A DNA stretch of 64,000 nt from Argopecten irradians (taxonomy: Eukaryota > Mollusca > Bivalvia > Pectinida > Pectinidae). Position 1 is the first letter of the stretch. Each line of letters starts with the position of its first letter. Position numbers and translations under genes: made by a program. The notes beneath the pieces are model-generated. The model was not told the origin of the DNA. It searched no databases and saw only the letters and a list, made by a program, of their open reading frames with translations. Positions 24,290 to 33,600 of the stretch are shown one piece after another. Where the stretch lies: NCBI RefSeq assembly GCF_041381155.1, contig NC_091137.1:23543655-23607654 (forward strand), written 5' to 3'.

Positions 24290-25800
24290 TTAGGGTTGAA
24301 TTTAATATCTACTCCTCTCCGGTGATTGTTGAGCATTGACTTGAAGATGTTCACAATGTTGCATTTGACACTTCATTTGGTAAGCTATTCCACAGGTATC
24401 TGAGAATTAGTTACAGATTATATAATCATGGACTCACCAGAGTGCCCTAAGACCATTTTTAGACGTTTTAGAGCTCTAGATAAAAAACGATAAAAATCAT
24501 GCTCTACATGGTACTATATACGAGCTAGGCTTATGTTGCAATCGCATTGGCTGACTATATACAGGTTCTCTTCTCGGGACGCATCGTAGTTTATCTGTTG
24601 CGTCAGCTACGCAGCAGAGACACATCGAAAAAGGGAAGATTGCAGCATATCTAGGCCTAGCTCATGCAAATATTAATTAGCGTCCGTTCAAGGTGTTTGT
24701 CATAATGGGGCTTGTATCGTCTTAATGACGGCATTTTGTATAGATGTGTAGGATGATTTCGAAAGGAAAATTATCGCTCTTTTTTTAACGGTAGTAACCG
24801 TTTTTATGACGATGTACCAAAAATGTGTTTTTATAGCCGCTAAAGGTAGGCGGGTTAGATATTTAAGTCTAAAAGCTTGCCACCCTTCTCGTATATAGTA
24901 CCATGTAGCGTATGATTTTTACCGTTTTTTTCTCTAGAGTTCTAAAACGTCTAAAAATGGTCTTCGGGCACTCTGGTGAGTCCATGATTATATAATCTGT
25001 AACTAATTCTCAGATCCCTGTGATAAATCTTAGAATCATCGGCAAACAGCTTGGTGTTAGTTTCTGCGATGTTTGGTAGGTGGTTGATGTACATGAGGAA
25101 CAAGACTGGTCCTAAGACACTACCTCGGGGGACCCAACTTGTCACTTTCGACCAACCTGACGTTTCTCCATTCACTTCTTGTTTTATCTCCATTAAGAAA
25201 TCTTTTACCCACTTATGCACATTTCCAGAGATGCCAAAAGTTTTAAGCTTTCTAAGAAGTTTTTGGTGAGGCAATGTATCAAAGGCCTTTTGGAAGTCCA
25301 AACACAACATATCAACTGAATTACCTTTATCTAATTCCTTGGTTATATCATCCAAAACTTGAAGCAGCTGTAATGTTGTAGTTCGACCTTTCCTGAATCC
25401 GTACTGGTTGTTATTTAGTAGATGGTAACGTTCCAAATGGTCTATTACACTGTTCCTTGTGATCGAAGTTACAACAAATACAGGTGAGGCTAACTGGCCT
25501 ATAGTTGTTTGATTTGTTTTTACTAACTTTCTTGAATAATGGTGTTATACAGGCCTCCTTCTATGAATTTGGTAATTTTCCTTGACTGAATGATTGTTGA
25601 AATGTAATTCTTAAAGGTATACTTATGGCCGATCTTGCTTCATATAATTTTTGGGTGAATTCCGTCGAGTCCGGGTGTTTTTGAAGTATCAAGTTGGTTA
25701 ATTTTAAGCACTATTTCTTCATAGCCTATATATCTACATATGGCTCAGCTATAATACCATCATTCCTTTCCTGAATTGCTGGGATGTCTAGTAGATTTAC
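24290..25800 (-). pseudogene. Broken non-LTR retrotransposon (LINE) reverse transcriptase
   Basis: On the - strand the RT is recognisable in pieces: KTPGLDGIHPKI (about 25690-25640), NYRPVSLTCI (about 25500), then an open stretch 25436..25020 with NQYGFRKGRTT, LDFQKAFDTLPH, PRGSVLGPVLF and LFADDSKIY (palm motifs including FADD), and a far C-terminal WNSLPNEVSNAT block near 24380. A frame break between the NYRPVSL block and the following part, and a missing segment after FADD, show it is dead. An inverted-repeat segment (24399-25018) sits between the FADD block and the C-terminal block. Jockey/CR1-type affiliation is inference. Confidence 0.85.
24399..25018. mobile_element. Inverted-repeat element (about 130-bp arms) within the LINE remnant
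   Basis: Left arm 24399-24527 (ctgagaattagttacagatt .. ggtactatatacgag) and right arm 24890-25018 are reverse complements with few differences. They enclose a 360-bp spacer. The long arms would form a hairpin. It lies where the LINE loses colinearity, so it is probably an inserted element, although a local inverted duplication is possible. Confidence 0.7.
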
Positions 25801-25942
25801 TCTTGTAAACACCACGATGAAACACAAAAATAACTGGTTTAAATAGGGAATAAACCTAATTTTTATTCCTAGTATTTTTTCGTGATTCTTTCATTGACCG
25901 AGCTACAAACAAGGAAGTATGTCGATCATTGGATGTTATCGT

Positions 25943-25951
25943 TGACAGAGC
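25943..25951 (+). promoter_or_regulatory. Antioxidant-response-like motif upstream of MGST1 gene A
   Basis: tgacagagc fits the core TGACnnnGC bound by Nrf2/CncC-type factors that induce detoxification genes. It lies 145 bp before the gene A ATG, with a weak TATA-like tttatacc 14 bases downstream. A 6-of-9 consensus occurs easily by chance. Confidence 0.25.
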
Positions 25952-26095
25952 GCTCCTTTATACCACAAGTCACATGTACGTGTAGAAGGTCGCCTATCCA
26001 CCGTTCTGTATTCTGAACTTCGAAACTAAACTAGGGATCCTACACACTCACGTTACACACCGAGCAGGGGGACGATTCTGAGACACTGCACAATC

Positions 26096-28500
26096 ATGGC
26101 TGACGAAGGGCTTAATTTTGCTAACCCGCTATTTAAGCAGTTTGCTTTTTACGGCGGTGTTGTCTTAGCGAAAACTATGACAATGAGTATCTTAACGTCT
26201 ATTAACCGAATCAGGAAATCGGTAAGTAAGATGTGACGGCATAGACACATTTTCTACTTATGTGCACACTACACATCTACACTGTATATGAGTCACTAAA
26301 TGAGCATCAATGCTATTGAATAGTCTTTGCTGAGAAGGTATAGTTTGTTGGCGAATCGATAGACCCAGCTATATGAAGGGACATAACTCTCACTCGATTC
26401 TGCGCGACATTATATTGTGAATCAAAAGTAATGTCCTGATAAATTTTCGTTGTTGGGTCAGGGTAAAAGTCGGACTGCTGGCAAATGCACAGAGTTATCA
26501 GAGCATTTTCGCTATGCGCATGCATACACCGAACAATTATATTGTTATGTTTATAAAAGTTATAATTCGTATTTGTACAATTGCAAATGTTTATTCATCA
26601 TGAAAAGAATTTAATTTCGTCTTAAAGTGAATAGTCGGGCAAAGAAAACCAGTCTAAATGCGTTCATTGTTCTTCCAAAAGTTCTCACATATTAATACGA
26701 CGGCCAAGTTCTGCTTACGTTTCCCAGTTCTGACTAATAAAATAAAGGAAAGTTGAAAGCATTTAAAGCGAGGCTGCGTGGAAATGTAACCATGGACATC
26801 GTCAGCCGGGAGGACTTTTTAGGATTCCTATACTTTATATTCATTTCTTCGTACGCAGACAGATTTTGGCGAGAGATTTTATTTTTCCATTTCATAAGAA
26901 ATTATACTGGGTACATTCACACCATTTTTACCGACTTTAGCCATCCTTGCCCGACTGTTCACTTTAAACCATCTGGTCTTCACACCTACGGCTACCTTGA
27001 TAATTATAAACAGTTGATGATTTCTTTTGAAACTGTCTTGAAACTCTCTTACACCCGTTTCATTAAAACGAAGTATTATGTGTTTTCCTTAAAGATGCTC
27101 CACCGCTGACAAATGGTATTTTTTCACTATCATAAACAGGAGCAGACGATTAAGTATTTTTCTTCAGTTACAAAAGTTACTTACTTTATACCATTACCAC
27201 AGTTAAAAAGTTTGAGCTTCTAATTTTAATTCAAGTTAAAAATATGAAAAATAATTAATTGCATCCCGAAAAAATTCCGTAGCACTATATCCTATATGGA
27301 ATGAACTACTGATTGCGCATGCACCAAAGGCGAAATAAAATATTTTATATTATTTTTTGTTTTAATTAGGCATATATATACACGATTAAACACCATTTTT
27401 GTTCAAATGAAGAATATCATTTATGCTCTGTCGGCGGTGGAGCATCTTTAAGTAATTGTATTTTATGTTACGAAATCACAGTGTCACATTTAAACATTCA
27501 CTAGGTCGAATAGGACGAAAATACATACCCGTCTTAGTGTACTTTTCAGACGCACTATTATCTACATGTATTTAGAAGTCTTTGTAGAGCTACAATTTGA
27601 AATTACAGCTAGTCTAGAAGTCGACCTGCAATATCATTGGCTGGAGAGTGAATTAATTCAGGTAGCCAATAGAATTTCAAGTAAAATACTCGTACATATT
27701 CTTAAGTGGCAACTTGATTTCATAAAACCAAATGATGTCGATTGCTCATGTGTTCTACCTTTATTTGGCAGGTGTTTGCTAACCCCGAGGACTGTGCCAT
27801 AGGGAAAGCCATGAACAGAGATGTGAAGCCGACATTAACCGACCCGACAGTCGAACGCATCCGAAGGTAATCAAGGCATAAATGTGTTGTCTATAAGGTG
27901 CCTCGGAGACAGTTTAAACATTTTTAGGCGTCTTCAAGACAATTGAAGCCAGTCTCGTAGTCTCGAAGTCAGTAAACTTTCATTTACCGAATTTATGAGA
28001 CACTGGACCAGTTTGTATGATGTCTTATTGATAGCTCGAGGTAGATTATCGTTTTCCCCCTTTCGGACAGGGGACATATGGATAGCATATTTGTATGCCC
28101 CAAAGATATGGGTAAATTAACACTGGGCCGAGCCCTCAAGAGACTAATTATTCATAGATCCTGTCAATTTGGTTTCTATTGTTAATCATGGCATTTTGAA
28201 GCTACATTTCATATATAAAGTTTTCCTGATGTTGTATATAAACATCGTAAAAACAGTATACTAATATGTGTTTTACTATGGATTTAGGTGGTATTTAAGT
28301 GGTATTTACGTGTAAATATAATTTTAGTATTCGTTATCGTCCCGCTATTTTCCCACATTGTGAAATGTTATGGCTTACAAAAATTGTTGTACTTCCGCCA
28401 TGTTTTACCGCGCCTCGTTTTCAATTTCGACATGTATGTGCTTTCAACATCTACGCTATAAGTCTTTTGCTGCTGGTTTTTTGCCAAGGTGTGCTGTGCC

Positions 28501-28541
<41 letters not shown>

Positions 28542-29054
28542 TTGTTTTGTGGTTACCTTTCTAGTTTGACTATAGGTTATATCCCATGATATTTGCAACA
28601 CTCAATTCTGTTGTACTTTCATATTCCATACCGGTCTGTACCACTGTTAAGACATGTACTCCTTGAAGCGGTATTCATCGTTGCTTCTTTTATTAGATTA
28701 TTGCAAATTGGTAATTTGTTCTTGTAATAATTTGTTTCAATCTTGGCCCAATTTTCAAATGACTGTTATATGAAGTAAACTGCATGGATACCCTTTTATC
28801 TTTGTTTCAGGTGTCATCTGAACGATTTAGAAAACGTTGTGACATTTGTTTTGGTTGGACTGTTATACGTTTCCAGTGGACCGGATCCGTCAACAGCTGT
28901 GACGTACTTTCGGATCTTCACCGGATGTCGGCTGTTACATACTGTTGCTTACTTAGGCCAAGTACCCCAGCCATCACGCGCACTGATGTTCGGCGGTGGC
29001 CTCACTGTCGCTATGTTAATGGCCGTTGATGTCATTCGCAAGGCTTCGTTCTAA
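26096..29054 (+). CDS. MGST1: MGST1-like microsomal glutathione S-transferase, gene A
   Basis: MAPEG-family membrane enzyme of endoplasmic reticulum and mitochondrial outer membrane; conjugates glutathione to electrophiles and reduces lipid hydroperoxides, acting as a homotrimer. Exons 26096..26221, 27772..27866, 28811..29054; all GT/AG, in frame, 154 aa against 155 in human. Residues known from mammalian MGST1 fall at the same numbers: Arg38, Cys50 (in VFANPEDC), Arg73-Arg74, His76, Glu81, Tyr121, Arg130 (PQPSR). Signature blocks HLNDLEN and SGPDPSTA are present, with four hydrophobic segments. An orphan first exon lies 4.9 kb upstream and gene B 1.6 kb downstream, same strand, with the same exon phases. 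A MITE-like copy (26622-26967) and another (27089-27451) sit in intron 1. AATAAA at 29361. Very secure assignment. Confidence 0.95.
26622..26967. mobile_element. TTAA-bounded TIR element, family 1, copy 3 (346 bp)
   Basis: Starts ttaaagtgaatagtcgggca and ends tgcccgactgttcactttaa, TTAA at both ends. Lies in intron 1 of MGST1 gene A. Colinear with copy 1. The 118-codon open frame crossing it is not a gene. Confidence 0.85.
27089..27451 (+). mobile_element. TTAA-bounded TIR element, family 2, copy 1 (363 bp)
   Basis: Ends ttaaagatgctccaccgctg and gtcggcggtggagcatcttt(aa); perfect about 17-bp inverted ends with TTAA at each side. A second copy of exactly the same length lies in reverse orientation at 48529-48891. 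In intron 1 of MGST1 gene A. Non-coding. Confidence 0.9.
28503..28541. repeat. Homopolymer T run joined to an A run
   Basis: About 24 T followed directly by about 14 A in intron 2 of MGST1 gene A. It forms a simple palindrome. Exact lengths are likely to be unreliable in any assembly. Confidence 0.85.
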
Positions 29055-29360
29055 ATACGTACATATATGTATTAGATCAACGAGTTATTTTTATACGAGC
29101 ATAATCTATTTTTGTATCTGTTGTTGCTTATGGATGCAGGAGATTGTCACCAAAGCGTCAGAGAAGCAAATTAAATGAGATTGTCCATGGCTTCAGTGTG
29201 GCATCGTCTCATCCCCGTATCACGTGTTCATTGATAATCATTTTTAAGACTTGACGTCTGGTCCTAATGCAACGTGTTGGCCTGTTTAAATTGTTATTAC
29301 CAAATATTTGTGTAAATGTAAGCTAGAGACAAAATTGAGAGTAATAGGTTGTGTATAAAT

Positions 29361-29366
29361 AATAAA
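29361..29366 (+). terminator. Candidate polyadenylation signal of MGST1 gene A
   Basis: AATAAA 307 bp after the stop codon, followed by a T/A-rich tract with gttatatatt. Confidence 0.45.
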
Positions 29367-30650
29367 AAAGCAAATATTTATTTGTTTATATGTTATATAT
29401 TTACCTTGTTCTGATCCTCGATACTTGAGGGGTTACTATCATTGACGTTATATATATATATTCACCCCTGGACTATCTCTTTGTAAAATTGGAGGCAACA
29501 GAAGACACAGGTAATTTGATCCTTTGATGTACATAAAAGGAATTGTATAACGGTACACTGTTGTTGTCCATGATGCTATGAAGTTTTTAAAGGAAGTCAC
29601 TGCAGGCCTATGATTGGTCAGTTATTGTCTCTTGTACTGCTTATAGTTTTACTATTTTAGATTCTATGGGTGTATATAACGTCAGTGATACATGAAGTAC
29701 AATGTAACTCTTGGAGTATCAAAACCAGCAAGAAATAGACCAACTTTGCTAGACAAGGGTGTTCGGGACCGGAATATCGCACTGAATAACCTTGGCTTGT
29801 GAAGTTGGCTGTACACATTCCTGACCGTTTTAGAAAAGTAGAACGACAACCTAAGTTCAAGAGTCCGTCTTAAATAACATAATGCTGACCTCTGGCGTTT
29901 GAATAAAAGCTAAGATGAATTTATGACAAAATAAATCGACGTTAACGTAATGCTTTGGGGCTAGTTGAAAATGAACATTTTACCTTTGATCTTGAGTTGA
30001 AGGTCACAGTGACCTCTAAGAGTAGACCCCTCTATCCTATTTACACTTAAAAGTAAGGGAAGAGTCCTAACGCGTATCATATGTGTTTACATTGCATTTT
30101 TTATTCAATCAGACATTGTTGGCTTCTGATCTGAGTCTAGGGTTCTATCACAGGCGTCTGGCTCTATAGATATTTTCTCTGCCTATAGAGCGAAACGCCT
30201 GTTCTAAATTGTCGATGTATACCACACATACTCTGTGTGTTCCATACCGCAGCTTAGATATATAAATTAATGTCTTGTTCACAGCCCACGTGTAAAAAAC
30301 TATTCTCTATCTTACCATCACTTGTACGTATGGCCTGGGTAAATGAGCACAACTAAACACAGGTAAAATACGAAAATGTTTATATAATTAGGTTGATTTT
30401 CTATTGTCTTACTTCATATCTATTCGCCAGAAAATAAAAAAAAATGGAAAGCAAATCAACCGTGTAGCGAAGTTGCTTTCTCAATACACTAGTATATACA
30501 TGTGTACATATTGGTTTATTGTATGTGGTAATGTGTTCCGTATAATTCATCGTACTCATATGTGACCTTCCCCACGGGAGTGGAGTGCCCATATCCTTAA
30601 TAACACACACACACACACACGCGGATGTAAACCGGACTGAAATTAACAAC
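29367..30650. other. Intergenic region between MGST1 genes A and B; promoter region of gene B
   Basis: No exon supported. Immediately before the gene B ATG lies a short CA microsatellite (30602-30620) and gcggatgtaaaccgg. No clear TATA box. Confidence 0.5.
30602..30620. repeat. CA dinucleotide microsatellite
   Basis: Run of about nine CA units 30 bp upstream of the gene B start codon, so it is probably in the 5' UTR or core promoter. Confidence 0.9.
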
Positions 30651-33600
30651 ATGGCGGTACAACTTACATTTGACAACCCTGTGTTCGCACAGTTCGCATT
30701 TTATGGCACTGTATGCGTGTTGAAGACGATGGCAATGAGTATGATTACAATCTACCAACGATTGACAAGACAGGTATGACAACAGTATACTATAAAATAC
30801 AGGTGATATTTCACTGAAAGGTAAAGTGTCCCAGTCCATTAGCTTGCCCCGGACACGCATACAGATTCTGTAATGGTCCGCAGTTTTTGTATAGTAGCCG
30901 TTGTCTTACGTACTTTGGCTGAACTTTGGCTGATAGCTTGTAAATCTTACTACTTGAAAGTATTTTCATATCCGTGGCAATTTTTGAACATGTTCAAAAT
31001 TTGACTACGGTTCAAATAACCGTAGTATATCCTTAGTAAACCGTATTAGAATGTCATAGACCGTGTTAGTCCCTATCACAACCCTATTAACCCGAACTTA
31101 TCAAGTATACAATGGTTTTGTTACGTATGAGTGCGGTTCAGCTACGTAAGTGATAACAAGGGTAATGAGACATCTCAATTTTATTGGAAAAAATAGTGTA
31201 AAGAGACCATAAGTACATGTATAGATAAATGGCGAGGACAATCTTACATACATGCTACTTGCAAATTGCTATTATATCCTTTCAGTTCTATAGCTCGTCA
31301 TGTACATGATAACTGGACGATTTAAGTATCTTTCCCTCGTTGAAATTTCAGTGTTGTGATTATCTGAGGGAAATGATTTTTCGAATGCCAATTTGTCAGT
31401 GTCCAGTAACAACGTGTTTTACTTTTGTTACCAAAATGGCTCATTCTGTTGACTAACATCAGTATATCCGTGAAGACCCGTCGATATATCGGTGTGGAGT
31501 CGTGTCGGAACAGTATTGGACACTGCAAACTGGCTTTTTCCGGGGCCATCCGTAAATTTAAATCCATGGCACCGTCGAGATGATCCGTGAATGTGTGACC
31601 GGGGCTATGTGAACACATTCCGTACTTATCCATTATTGGTAAATAGCTCCTGGATATTCAGTCCCTTATTGCTGTCCTGTTCATGATATTCGGTCCCGAA
31701 TTCTTGTCTTGTCTATGGTATTCAGTCCCTTATTGATGTCTAATCCTGGATATTCGGTGTCTAATTGCTGTCTTGTCCATTAAATTCGGTCCCGAATTCT
31801 TGTCTTGTCCATGGTATTAAGTCCCTTATTGATGTCTAATCCTGGATATTCGGTGTCTAATTGCTGTCTTGTCCATTATATTCGGTCCCGAATTCTTTTG
31901 TCTTGTCCATGGTATTCAGTCCCTTATTGATGTCTAATCCTGGATATTCGGTGTCTAATTCTTGTCTTGTCCGTGATATATTCGGTGTCTAATTGCTGTC
32001 CTGTCCATTATTATTCAGTCCCTTATTGCTGTCTTATCCTAGTTATTAGTTCTCTAATTGTTGTCTTGTCCATGATATTCGGTCCCTAATTGCTGTCTTG
32101 TCCATGATATTCGGTCCCTAATTGCTGTCTTGTCCATGATATTCGGTGTCTAATTGCTGTCTTGTCCATGATATTCGGTGTCTAATTGCTGTCTTGTCCA
32201 TGATATTCGGTGTCTAATTGCTGTCTTGTCCATGATATTCGGTGTCTAATTGCTGTCTTGTCCATGATATTCGGTCCCTAATTGCTATCTTGTCCACGAT
32301 TTTCAGTCTCTAATTGCTGTCTTGCCCATGGTATTGATATTCGGTCCCTAATTGCTGTCTTGTCCATGATTATTCGTCCTGTCTTATTATATTCGGTGTC
32401 TAATTGCTGTCTTGTCCATGATATTCGGTGTCTAATTGCTGTCTTGTCCATGATATTCGGTGTCTAATTGCTGTCTTGTCCATGATATTCGGTGTCTAAT
32501 TGCTGTCTTGTCCATGATATTCGGTGTCTAATTGCTGTCTTGTCCATGATATTCGTCCATTATGTGCTATCTGTGCCTGTATTCGGTCCTAATTGCTGTC
32601 TTGTCCATGATATTAGTCTCTAATTGCTGTCTTGTCCTATGATATTCGGTGTCTAATTGCTGTCTTGTCCATGATATTCGGTGTCTAATTGCTGTCGTAT
32701 CTATGATATTCGGTCCCTAATTGCTATCTTGTCCACGGTTTTCAGTCTCTAATTGCTGTCTTGTCCTAAAACGAATATACGTGCCCGGCCTACTAATACC
32801 TTTCGGCCGAGTACGAATTGGTCCCTATGTGTCGTAGTGGAGCACTGCCTATGAAAATCACTCATGCACAGTTTTCTATACTTTTTTTGTAGGTTTCCAA
32901 TTATTTCATGCGTATGCATGCATTTACATATTATTTTTGTCCAAAAGAAACATAACTACAATTTTCAATATATACCGTACCACTCACACGACGTCATATT
33001 CACAATTTCTGAACTTGCCGTAAACATTCCCTAAATTCAGAAAGACCTTCTTATGTATTACGTAAAAAAAATAATGCCTCAGTGAGAATTTGATAATTTA
33101 TGTGGTTCGGTTTTACTGCCTAGTAGGTAAACGATATCGAACAAGTACGATAAAATGCAAACAAACGTTTTATAATGGTTTGCATAATCATTACTTTGCT
33201 CCATTAGCAGTAATAGGCACCAACTGTAGCTCTAACGACGACACCATTTTCTGTCTAATAGTCTTTCGAGCTACAATATTGCAGCTATCTTGTCCACGAT
33301 ATGCGGTTTCTTATTGCTATCATGTCCATGATATTCGGCCCCTTATTGTTGTTTTGTGCACAATATTCGGCCCCTTATTATTGTCTTGTCCATGATATTC
33401 GGTCCCTAATTGCTGTCTTGTCCATAATATTCGGTCCCTAATTCTTGTCTTGTCCATGATATTCGGTCCCTAATTCTTGTCTTGTCCATGATATTCGGTC
33501 CCTAATTCTTGTCTTGTCCATGATATTCGGTCCCTAATTGCTGTCTTGTCCATGATATTCGGTCCCTAATTCTTGTCTTGTCCATGATATTCGGTCCCTA

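Noticed and set aside
26753..27109. 118-codon + frame
   Set aside because: Lies across the family 1 TTAA element; no homology, non-coding repeat.
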